Positions 54,218-64,000 of a DNA stretch of 64,000 nucleotides are shown in pieces. The notes beneath the pieces were generated by a model. It was not told where the DNA came from and searched no databases. It worked only from the letters and a program-made list of their open reading frames with translations. Origin of the DNA: Heterohyrax brucei. Lineage: Eukaryota; Chordata; Mammalia; Hyracoidea; Procaviidae. The translations under genes and the position numbers were made by a program. Each line of letters starts with the position of its first letter. Position 1 is the first letter of the stretch. The stretch spans positions 159,210,329 to 159,274,328 of the forward strand of contig CM053143.1 in assembly GCA_028571685.1 (NCBI GenBank), given 5' to 3'.

Positions 54218-54385
54218 TAACTATTAAAGTTGATGGTTCAAACCTACTCAGAGGTACATCAGGAGAGAGGCCTAATTAATCCTTTCCAAAAAGTCCCAGC
54301 CTTGTAAATCCTAGGAGCAATTCTTCTCTGCACTCATGGGGTTGTCATGAATGCTAATCAACTTGACTGCAACTACCTAAATATT
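54218..54385 (+). mobile_element. AfroSINE, long older form, diverged, head mostly lost
   Basis: GTTCAAACCTACTCAGAGGT, GAGAGAGGCCTAATTAATCC, TTCTTCTCTGCACTCATGGG and CAACTTGACTGCAACTA. It resembles the copy at 311-496 in its extended middle. Confidence 0.65.
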
Positions 54386-57300
54386 TATATGAAAATATAT
54401 ACATATGTGTGTATGTGTTATAAAATATAAGTTTACCTGAACTGATCTGAAACTGTGAATAGATAATAGGTCCTACCCGTCCTAGTTTAACATGGTGATC
54501 TAGCCAAAATTGTAATGGAATGAAGAAAAATTCTTATACCTTTTTTTTTAACTTAAACTGCCCATGTGGAATTTTAGTTACTTCAAGGGTTTGACATATT
54601 TTCTTTGATGATATTTAGTTCATCATTTGTCTATGTTCTCCAGAATTTTATTGCTGTATGTTATCTTTTGGAGTTTACAAAACTTGCAATAAAAAAGGAA
54701 TAAACAGCTTTTATATACTACGGTCTCTGGCACTTTGTGTTCACAATATAGTCATTAAGATATGTACAACCTTACTAGAGTCTTATGTCAGTAATAAACA
54801 CTTGGTTATCACAAAAATGTGAGCAATATGAGTTATCTCTGGCTTCTATTTCATCTGTTGTTTTATGTCAAGTATTCCCTAAGATATAAGGATTTTGTTT
54901 CATGTTATTGTAGTTTGGACAAAGACTTGTACAGTTCCCTGATTATTAAGGTTCAGTGCTTCCCAAAAGATGGTGTTACAGGAATATTTGAAAAAAACCT
55001 TAAGGCTTTGCCCAGAATTTATCCTACTAACATTTAGGAGCTGCCAAAGGGTGTGGGGGATGTATCTTGGAATAGAAAAAAGTGAAAACAAACATTTGCA
55101 TTCAAATGCTTAAGAACTACTTTGAAATTTATACCCAACATCTTTCCTTTTTGAGTCCTAAGAGTGAGTACTAAAGGTTAAAGTAAAATATGTCAGTTAT
55201 GTACTTCCTAATTAAACATTGCAGAATGAGAACGGGTTTTATTTATGCTATATCCAGTTCTGAAAGTTAGGTATTATATAAAATTTAAAGCAGTATTAAT
55301 GTTAATTGAGAAATTCAAGACACATTCTTTATATAAAATACGTTGGAGTAATTAGTAGTTACTCAGACCATACCAGTAATCCCAAAATTAATGAAGAGTT
55401 TAAACGTTATTGCAAATCTCTAAAATGTTCTGGATATTAACTGATATGTCACACTATGATTTTTTCATAGGCTAATATTTTGGTCTATGTTTGGATTCAG
55501 TTCTCGAGGCTGCAGGAGAAATATACATATCATTCCTTTATTTATGGTCCCTTCTTCAAAGGCTTATTAAAAACCATAAGCATATTAAATAAAGTGGAAT
55601 TCTTAACATCTTTTATTTTCTTGAAGCTCAAGCAGAAAATTGACTTTAAGATGAATTCTCACCCACATTCATTGTTATAAAAATTAGCGTTATTGTACTT
55701 GCTTTCCTGGGAATTATGTTAAGTATTTAAAGAAGATAACGCCAGTGAATGAACATACAAAATATGGTAAATAATTGAGGCAGTTATTTGGATGTTAAGG
55801 TAAGAGGAATATGTTAAAGCAGAGAAATAATCTAAGATATGTGAGATAAGAAAAGGCGTGGTTTGGGGATAAATCAAATATTGAACGTCTCCAAGTTACC
55901 CAGCAAAATAAATAATGAGTCTCTACAACAAAATGACTAAATAAAAAAAAAAAAAAAAAAAAAAACGCTTTATGCTGTATTGTACTGTGCAGAGTGAGAA
56001 AATCTGTTACGTAGTACATTTTGGCAAGATTACTAATTGTTGATGCAAATACATAGATAAGGAATATAGTTACTCAAAACACACTTAAATTGTATTTGGA
56101 ATATGTTTATAACAAAACATTTTCTTCGGAAAGAATTCCAATTGTTGTTCATAATTATATGAATAAAATTTAACACTGAAGAACCTTTTACATTGCAGAA
56201 TTCAAGTAGTTCTTGATATTGTTCAACAGATACACATCAATGATAGTAAGGTATTTAAAAATAAGAAAATATGGAACTTAAAGGAAAATCATTCTGAAGC
56301 TTTGGAAACCTATGTCTTGAAATATATTTAATAAATAAGAAAGTCACTAATACTACTCCTCAAATTTATGGGAATTCATCATGTACTTTTTCCATTTGTT
56401 TCTGTCTTTAAACATCTACTAAAAGTGTTGAACAGAACAAATGGGAACTAATAGATAATTTCCTAAGTAGTCATAGCATCGTGAAAGATGACCCTTACCA
56501 TTCTGGGCAGAAAGCCATGAAAAATCCATGGCTTTCTGTTCATTTCCCTACTCATTAATCATAAATGAATCTTTCAAAATATGAATTTGATTAAATCATA
56601 CTCCTTGGGTCTTAAATGTTAATAACTTAAGCCCATTTTCCCCTTGTTTGTTTAACTAAAGTGAATATCAAATACAGTTTATTAAATTTTAATTTTTTGA
56701 CTCCAACTTTTAGTACATAGATAACTATTTAATTTTGTGTTGTCATTACATTTTACTTCCCAATCAAACAAAGGCTGTATGTGTAGTAGGTGTGTGGATC
56801 TTTCCCACTACTCAATCCAATGTGTTCTCCTTTAGTCCTTAGACCCTGTAAGTATATAAACTTCATTAACGTGTTAATCTATGTTTTCAGCATTAATATA
56901 ATTGATCATGTTCTTACAAGTCAAACTTTAGTATACATTATTTTAAGACAATGATTACATTATGCTTAAAATTAATTGCACAGGTATTTATTTTAGTTAA
57001 ACACAAATACACAAATATTTATTACAGTTAAACACAATTTTGAAAACATGTTCTACATTGGGTGAGAGCTCTTTCAAATGTAAGGTGCCAGTTTTATTTC
57101 TTGGCATTGTTTCGAAAATAAGAAAGATACTGGTCAGTATCCAGTTTTACCAGATAATTGTACAACTTCTTCCAAGTTTTTTTTAATAGTCTTCATCTCT
57201 CTTTTAGGCCCCTACTGAAATATAAAAAAACTATCAAAAGTACATTTTCATTAAACTATACTACATTCATATTTCTTATATACATATGAAGCTTCCATAC

Positions 57301-57494
57301 TGTTTAGCAAAGGACAATATCATCATTGAATCATTTGATTCATATTTGTGAATGCATATAATAAAATAAATCTAATTCTGCAGTGTCTATGCAATTCCAA
57401 ATTCAATACCACTGCAGGATTCACAGTGTATCTGACTTTATATGTCAGGCTATACTACTTGAGTGACTTTAAATGTCAGGCTCTATTATTTGTG
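54386..57494. other. Long unrecognised AT-rich stretch
   Basis: About 3.1 kb without an assignable repeat or gene. It contains a 23-base A run at 55943-55965 and, at 57430-57488, two tandem ~30-bp units built on GACTTTATATGTCAGGCTAT. Open frames up to 74 codons carry no motif. Confidence 0.4.
55943..55965. repeat. Poly-A run
   Basis: Twenty-three consecutive A residues preceded by AAATAA. It could be the tail of an unrecognised retroposon on the plus strand, but no body is identifiable upstream. Confidence 0.9.
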
Positions 57495-57652
57495 CGGAGC
57501 TCTGATAGCTCAGTGGCTGAGAGGCCGGCTGCTAACAAAAAGGTCAATGGTTTGAATCCAAGAGCTGCTCCTTGGAAACACTGTGGGCTAGTTGCACTAT
57601 GTCCTAAAGGATCACTTTAAGTCACAATCAACTTGATGACAACAGGTAATGG
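57495..57652 (+). mobile_element. AfroSINE, short form
   Basis: CGGAGCTCTGATAGCTCAGT head, GGCCGGCTGCTAACAAAAAG, GGTTTGAATCCAAGAGCTG, CTTGGAAACACTGTGG and a tail TGATGACAACAGG. The head deviates from other short copies (TCAGTGGCTGAGAGG). Confidence 0.85.
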
Positions 57653-57726
57653 GGATTGTATTATTTGTACATGACGGAATATATGAGTAATGTAATATAT
57701 GTGAAATAAGGCTAATTAATAATCTA

Positions 57727-57931
57727 CAAGCCGTAGTGGTACAATGATTAAGTGCCTGGCTGCTAACCGAAAGATCAGGAGTTGGAACAACCAGCCACTT
57801 TCTGGGAGAAAGATACAGTAGTCTGCTTCTATGAAAATGACTGCCTCGAGGACCCAATGGGACAGTTCTATTCTGTTCTACAGGATCACTATGAGGTGAA
57901 ATCAACTGATGACTGATAACAACAGCAACAA
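57727..57931 (+). mobile_element. AfroSINE, long form
   Basis: AAGCCGTAGTGGTACAATGA head, GGCTGCTAACCGAAAGATC, the long-form middle TGGGAGAAAGATACAGTAGT and CTGCTTCTATGAAAATGACTG, then GGGACAGTTCTATTCTGTTC and a tail AACAACAGCAACA. Confidence 0.9.
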
Positions 57932-58994
57932 ACTAAATATTTTATCAGAAAAGTTACATGTACAACTATTGGTGTCACTAAAAATGCAAAATGGTGGATT
58001 ATAGAAGTGTGAATTTTTGCATCATTTCATGGAGAAAAGTGTCATACAATGAAGTCATATATTCTTCTAACAATAATTGAATTGTCAGTGTGTTTTGCAC
58101 ATTGTTATTGCCTGCCACAATTTCTTGTGTTCAAACATACTCAAATGATGAAAATATTTTATCATTGTCCAGGTCATTTTGTCTTCTAAAGAAATGAAAG
58201 AAAATAATAGTATAATACAGAAAGCTGCTTTGTGCTTATTTGTTTTTGTTCCAAGTTGGAAGATTCGTTCTGCAATCATAAATCACTAAACAAAAGCCAA
58301 ATGTATGCTGAAGAGTATTATTTTCCCAAAGAGAGATGCTATACAAATAAAATAAGAACATTTTGAAGCATTCTCCTGTGAGACCCCACAGAGCATATGT
58401 TGCCTGTTTGTGAGCCAGTGGTTTTACCAATCCTCTAGTGTTTTCTAGTCATCTTTGGCTCATTTTGGATATATAGTTCATAGAAAGATATTGTCAAAAT
58501 TGTATACCTACTTTATTTAAACAAGAAATGTTTGTCATGCATAATTCAGTTGGGCACATTTATTATTTCTCTTATCATCTAGGATTTGAAAATTCATTTT
58601 ATTAACCTTTCTCACTCTTTTTCTCAAACCCTCCAGAGACAGTTGAACCCACAGATTACGAGCTGATAATTCTGCATTGAACACTATTTAATGAAGCAAA
58701 CAGAAGGTCACTGATGATCTGTGAGAAGTCCTGCGGGTTTATGGATGGACAAAGGTTCATTTTACATTTCTCTTGAAGAACAATGACAAATAATGTTAAA
58801 GAAATTTCTTTTTTAAAACTTAACTTGGATACACTAATTTTTAAAAAAGCTTCAAAGTCCAATAATCCATATTGGGCTTTTTCAAGTCCTTCTAATTAGG
58901 TAAGAGTAAACATATCAGCATAACATTATAAAGTTGCTCACTTTTGGCAAGTGACTTTAAAGGAATATTTTTATATTACTGTGTTGGTCTCAGT
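57932..58994. other. Unrecognised DNA
   Basis: No gene or assignable repeat. Confidence 0.4.
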
Positions 58995-59215
58995 TGAGAA
59001 GAGCAATAAAGATAAATAATAATAACTATTAAATGCCTGCTGCATGTCAGATGCATTATACCTATTCTTCACTTAGCTGTCTAAAATGGGCACTTCCATT
59101 ATCTTATCGATGATTACTATTATCGTGGAAAAGATTATTTGCTTTACTCAATGACTATGTGGTAAAGATCAGGTTGCTGTATTAAAAGCCTGTCTTCTTT
59201 CCATTAATCTTCCTA
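58995..59215 (+). mobile_element. MIR, long copy
   Basis: AATAATAACTATTAAATGCC, TGCATGTCAGATGCATTATA, CTTCACTTAGCTG, TTACTATTATCGTGGAAAAG and GTGGTAAAGATCAGGTTGC follow the MIR order over about 200 bases. Confidence 0.7.
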
Positions 59216-59693
59216 TGGATGCTGAGTAGTAGTTTGTGAAAGAGGACACTGGTAAGTCATTTTGATTTCAGTCTTGTTTAATGGGCTGGCTGTCCATGAG
59301 ATGATAAGAATTTGGAAGCATATCAAAATTATCACCTTGCTAATTTCCAATTTCATAGCTATTACATGCAAGATGTAGATAAAGGGAATTCTGTTACAGA
59401 GTTACTTGTGTTTTCCATCTCTAAACTATTTATTTGCTTTATATACGTATGTACATATATATATGCATTTTAACTAACACTCATAAAATATGTCTTCATG
59501 AGTAGATGGTTGTATTATATATCTCTTTGGTCTAGTATTTATGTTCCTATTTTATTCAATATCAATAAGGTATTCATTAACAAGAACTTTCTGTATGATA
59601 TTTAGGAAATTATTAATATATCGTATTAATTAATGTATCATTTTTACTCTTCATATGTATGTTATTAAAGTTGGCATTTTTGAAATACTCTTG
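59216..59693. other. Unrecognised AT-rich DNA
   Basis: No feature supported. Confidence 0.4.
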
Positions 59694-61375
59694 ATCATTA
59701 GCCAATAGACAAATACAAATCAAAACTACAGGGAGACACCATTTCACCCCAACAAGGCTGGCATTCTTTAAAATAATAATAATAATAGTGAATATTGGAG
59801 ACTCTATAGAGAGACTGTGACACTTATACATTGCTGGTAGAATTGTAAAATGGTACAATCACTGTAGAAATTGATTTGGTGCTTTCTTAAAATTCTAGAA
59901 ATAGAAATACCATGCAATCCAGAAAACCCATTTCTTGTAATGTTTCATAGAGAAATAAGAGCTGCCACATGAGTAGATACATGTACATCAATGTTGATCA
60001 CAGCACCACACACAATAGCAAAAAGATGGAATCAGCCTAGGAGTCCATCAAGGGATGAATAGATACACAAATGATGGTATATTCACACACTGGAATACTA
60101 GGCAGTGATAAAGAACAATGATGAATTTGTGATACACCTTATAACACATAGGTACCTGAAGGCACTATGCTGAGTGTAACTAGTCAGTTGCAAAAGGACA
60201 AATATTGTATGAGCACTATAATGAGAATGCAAGAAAAGGGTTAAACACAGAAGAAAACATCCTTTGATGGTTACTAGGATGAAAAAGGAGGGAAAAAGAT
60301 ATTCACTAACCAGATAGTAGAAAAGAATTACTTTAGGGGAAGGGAAGGGTGATAAACAATATAAAAGTCAGTACAACTGGACTAAAAGAAAAGCTAAGAA
60401 GTTTCCTGAATACAACCAAATACTTACAGGGACAGAGTATCAGGGGCTGGGGTCTGGGGACCATGGCTTCAGAGGACATTGAGGTCAATTGGCATAACAA
60501 AGTTTATTAAGAAAATATTCCACATTCCACTTTTTCACTTTTGTGAGTGGCATCTGGGTCTTAAAAGCCAGCAAGCACCGTCTAAGAAGCAACATTTGGT
60601 CCTAACCATCTTAAAGCAAACAAAAAAAAGCAAATCCACTGCCATTTACTCGATTCTGACCCTATACCACAGAGTCAAATGGCTCCACAGAGTCTCCAAG
60701 GATCATGTGGAGGATCTGGACTGCTGACCTTTTGGTTAGCAGTCATAGCACTTAACTACTACGCCACCAGGGTTACTGAACAGACCAAAGACATAAGGAA
60801 ACGATGAGCCCAAGAGACAGACAGAAAAGGCCACACAAACCAGACATTGCATCAGCATGGTACTAAAGATCTAGATGGTGCCCACAGCCACCAAGGACTG
60901 CCTTGACAGGGAACGCAGCAAAGAGTTCCTGTTGTAGCTGCAGACAAGTGGGGTGCAGAACTTGAACTCTAGTAAAAACACTAGACTTGGTGGTTTGGCA
61001 GATTGGAGGTTCCCCAGAAGACTTAGCTCCCAGAGTCTCTGTTACCCCAGAACTAAAACAATTCCCAAAGCCAACTCTTCAGACACAGATTAGACTGGTC
61101 TATAAGATATAAAGTGATATGGTGAAGAGTGCCCTTCTTAGGTTAACTGAAAACGTGAAACTAACTGGTTAGCCCCTGTCCAAAAGTGGGAAGGGAAAGC
61201 AGAGGGGTCCAGGAGCTGACTGAGTGGTCACAGAAGATACAGGATAGAGAGAGTATGGGGAGGGAGAGTAACTAGAGTCACACAACAGTGTGTATACATT
61301 TTTGTATGACAGACTCACCTGAATTGTAAACTTTCACTTAGAGCACAATAGAAAAATTTAAAAAATTAAGAAAAG
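59694..61375 (+). mobile_element. Old L1, 3' 1.7 kb, sense
   Basis: ORF2 C-terminal DNA (AAATCAAAACTACAGGGAGA, CATTGCTGGTAGAATTGTAA, AGATGGAATCAGCCTAGGAG, TGGAATACTAGGCAGTGATA), then a 3' UTR shared with 27271-28290 and a tail TGTATGACAGACTCACCTG. No open frame remains. Split by a SINE at 60614-60774. Confidence 0.88.
60614..60774 (-). mobile_element. AfroSINE, short form, in L1
   Basis: AAACAAAAAAAAGCAAATCC tail, CAAATGGCTCCACAGAGTCT, GACCTTTTGGTTAGCAGTCA and the head TACGCCACCAGGGTT. The head CpG is retained. L1 sequence continues on both sides. Confidence 0.9.
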
Positions 61376-61949
61376 CTAGTATTTTAAACTTTGCTTACAT
61401 AAAAGCATAAAAGAAGTCTGTTGCTAGAACTTAAAGCAAGTTAATGATATATGATATTATTCCACTATGTATATTCTGTAGCAACTTCAAAATGCATTGG
61501 CTCTTGACTATTTACTATCAGAAAACTGATTTGGAGATTATGTTTTCTTTCTTCACCAAGGTGATAATCAATCTGTAGAAAGAATATTTGCACAAAAGTA
61601 GTATAAAATTATGAGGTAATAGGTGATCCTAGCAGAAAGGAAAGATCTACACATGTTCTCCTTGCAACATGTCAGAAGAATAGCAGTCAGTGAAGGACGA
61701 TTTACTTCTAAAAGACCTCATTCAAAAGGCAAATTATTAGCTGTGTTAGCTGAGTATTGAACTAAAAAGAAAATACATGTATAAATTAAAATGAATCATT
61801 TACAGTATATAATACATTAAATATGTATAATATAGTACAATCTTATCTAGTGAAGTCATTTGTACATACAAGACATTTATATTTTGTGTAATACAGAACA
61901 CACAAATGTTTCATTTTAACTCTAAAAACAACACCAGCTACAGCTAGTA
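61376..61949. other. Unrecognised AT-rich DNA
   Basis: No feature supported. Confidence 0.4.
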
Positions 61950-62180
61950 TATCTGAAGAAACAGTAGCAGTCAACATCTATCATACATTTTCTCTATTCT
62001 AAGTGCTGATGTGAAGCACTTTCCATGAATTTCTCAGGGACTCATTTAAAAAAAAAAATGAAGTACATACATATGATTATCATGTGTATTTGCAGATGAG
62101 GAAATCAAGATGCACAGAATTATGTAACCTGCTTATACCCTTACAGCAGAAAGTAAAGGAGTTCATATATAACATCAGGC
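61950..62180 (+). mobile_element. MIR, long copy
   Basis: AAGTGCTGATGTGAAGCACT, TTTCTCAGGGACTCATTT, GATTATCATGTGTATTTGCAG, ATGAGGAAATCAAGATGCAC and TGTAACCTGCTTATACCC match MIR in order, interrupted by an A run. Confidence 0.7.
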
Positions 62181-62569
62181 AAAAGAGAATGATAGATCAG
62201 GATCTGTAGAAGCAGACACAAAAATAGGATCAGATGTATGGAATACTGGACAAAATTCTTGTCAAAAGCAGAGGGAGGCAGAGAAGTTGCGTAGACTCTG
62301 CAGACTGCAGTGCAAGTCTGATACTCGAGAGAAGAGTGGGCAGGAAAGAGGATTGGATAGGAAGAGTTTCATACTGCAGTGAAGTTTTAGGACAGTTTTA
62401 CGCAGGTCTTTGGAAAGTGTTCAAATAAGAACAGCTTGTCAGAGGACTCCATGTCCCAGGAATGAGCATAATATCTCTGTCATGTTCAGTCATCAGTTAA
62501 GAAAAGCCTGGATGATGTGTGGCCTTGTCATAAAAGTAGTGATACATACACAGGTGTGGCATTCAGAAC
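62181..62569. other. Unrecognised DNA
   Basis: No feature supported. Confidence 0.4.
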
Positions 62570-62735
62570 TACAGGTGTGGTAGTTAAGGGCTTTCTAGGT
62601 CTGCTACCTGAAAGGACCGCAGTTCAAATCTGCCAGGCACTCCTTGGAAACTCTATGGGGTAGTTCTACTGTGTCTATAGGGTCGCTGTGAGTTGGAAAT
62701 GGATCAACAGTAATTTGTTGTTGTTCTTATGCACT
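62570..62735 (+). mobile_element. AfroSINE, short form, slight 5' truncation
   Basis: CAGGTGTGGTAGTTAAGGGC, GCAGTTCAAATCTGCCAGGC, CTTGGAAACTCTATGGGGTA, AGGGTCGCTGTGAGTTGG and a tail with TTGTTGTTG. Confidence 0.9.
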
Positions 62736-63088
62736 ATGATATCTAAGTGTCACATTTTTACGAGTGACATAGTCCATCCTTAAACCGTGATGCTAAACCT
62801 CTCCTTTCAGCTTTGGGAACTTCATTTTAAGGGTTTCCATGGGCCTCCACTTGGGAGTAATATAGAAGCATGAGGCTGTGGGCAAAATTCATCTCCATTA
62901 CTGTGGCTATTCTTGGCATCACCACTGGTACCCTGGTCCTTACTCTCTCCCCCCTCCACTGTCTACTCTATTACTATCCCACACTAGCTATCACTTCTAA
63001 ACTGTTTGCATATTATTAGACATTGCAAAGCAAACCTTTATTCTTCACACTTCTGAAGCCTTGACAAACATACTGCTCTAGCTCAATG
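62736..63088. other. Unrecognised DNA
   Basis: No feature supported. Confidence 0.4.
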
Positions 63089-63700
63089 TCACTGTATCGC
63101 TTCAATCGCAGTTAAAATAAGGCAAAAACATATCAACATAAGGAGAAGTTTGTCACCTAAGCGAATACATATTCTTCCCTGTCCCCATTGTATAAAGGCA
63201 GACTTACCTCTCCGTACCACCCAGCATTCATCATCTTTGACGAGAGAGTGATTCTTGCTCTTGACTACTTGACACTGATCACGAAAATTCCAAAGTGTGC
63301 TGATGAAGGCCATACCATGTGATTGACAGGCTCCGTGTCTTCTGGAGAAAGTATAGCCTTTTGTTATACTAAGAAATCTAACCCTTCGGAGGACAGAGTT
63401 ATAGGGGCCCTGGCACACAAGTCTCTCAGTGGCTTATTTGGAGAAGTAGTAGGTGGATCCACTTCTGTTTCCTCTCTTTTGTTCAAGGACCAATGTATTC
63501 TTCGCACTGTGGATACAGCTTATTATGCTTGCTGTGGTGTGTCCACAGTGGGAAGAATCCTGAAGCATGTGACCTAAATGCTTCCACGTATTTTTCCCCA
63601 GCTGACACTTCAGCTGTACCTTTAGAAGCCTGTTCCAATGCCTTGTGAATCCACTGGTTTGTGGATGGTGCAGTATGTTATATAACAAGTGAATCTCAGG
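63089..63700 (-). pseudogene. Probable ERV pol remnant (integrase C-terminal side), antisense
   Basis: Two successive minus-strand frames (63434-63688, 84 codons; then 63089-63418, 109 codons). The first contains HPQTSG and, seven residues on, NRLLK, a pattern seen at the C-terminal side of retroviral integrases. The second is rich in Trp, Gly and basic residues but not assignable. The frames shift once and no catalytic residues are present. ERVL is the most likely source, but this is uncertain. The neighbouring LTR lies in the other orientation and so is probably unrelated. Confidence 0.45.
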
Positions 63701-63734
63701 GTCTGTTGTGAGGGAATATAATGGCGCAATGCAG

Positions 63735-64000
63735 AACTCAATCTAAAAGATTGAGTTGTATCTTCATCTGATCTCTTTTGAGATATAAAAGTGAGAAGCA
63801 AGGAGAGAACTACGGGAACCTCTTACCACCAACAAATAGGCATCAGTAACATAGTGGATCCTTTGGACCCGGGGTCCCTTCACCGAGAATCTCTTCAACC
63901 AGAGGACAGTTGATGACAGAGACCCTCCCCCAGAGCTGACAGAGAGAGTAAGTGTTCCCCTGGAGCTTGTGCCCCCAGTTTGGACTTCTAGCCCCCTAGA
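63735..64000 (+). mobile_element. LTR family 1-like, sense, cut by window end
   Basis: GAGATATAAAAGTGAGAAGC (TATA-like, near 63781), then CTACGGGAACCTCTTACCAC, TTTGGACCCGGGGTCCCTTC, CCAGAGCTGACAGAGAGAG and TTCCCCTGGAGCTTGTGCCC. These correspond to the middle and 3' blocks of 17363-17887. Its 5' part is missing. It keeps several CpGs. Confidence 0.7.

Overview
This is a stretch of AT-rich mammalian genomic DNA with no protein-coding gene, rRNA or tRNA gene that I can support. It is built almost entirely from interspersed repeats, most of them decayed. The best organism clue is the dominant SINE. About 30 copies have a tRNA-like head, a body with the box B-like segment GTTCAAATCC, and a tail ending in a GAGTCGGAATCGACTCGACGG-like segment. 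This is the AfroSINE family of African endemic mammals (Afrotheria). Most copies are the short form, which lacks about 45 bases in the middle, a form associated with elephants, hyraxes and sirenians (Paenungulata). The RTE-type LINE and the L1 3' UTRs fit the same group. I cannot name the species.

Layout. 1-8.5 kb: scattered AfroSINEs and one old antisense LTR in otherwise unrecognised DNA. 8.5-9.9 kb: a truncated L1 next to an older L1. 10-20 kb: more SINEs, a 149-bp L1 tip with a 13-bp target duplication, a CpG-rich and probably young solo LTR (14130-14561), a solo LTR of a second family (17363-17887), an RTE 3' end and a TATG microsatellite. 20.4-27.3 kb: an antisense RTE LINE split by a decayed gammaretrovirus-like provirus (21183-26556) that still shows both LTRs, a tRNA-Glu-type primer binding site, a polypurine tract and gag and protease remnants. 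27.3-33 kb: old L1, MIR, SINEs and a mariner remnant with inverted ends. 33.2-37.8 kb: RTE containing an L1 that contains a solo LTR, followed by a second RTE. 38-48 kb: sparse, with RTE ends, MIR, L2 and SINEs. 48.1-53.3 kb: one RTE copy interrupted by an L1, an LTR and a SINE. 53-64 kb: long unrecognised stretches, a 1.7-kb L1 3' end, MIRs, SINEs, an ERV pol remnant and a partial LTR at the edge.

The most interesting signal is a set of about ten ultrashort insertions (roughly 20-50 bp). Each is only the last bases of an AfroSINE-like element, with a (T)TGGC-repeat tail that the full-length SINEs here do not have. Three carry perfect 10-12-bp target-site duplications and a fourth has a clear 10-bp one. 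Several still hold intact CpGs, so they look younger than the full-length SINEs. They appear to be a distinct class of very short retroposons, probably mobilised by an RTE-type LINE. No genes act together here. The relationships are insertion order and the parasite-host relation between LINEs and SINEs.
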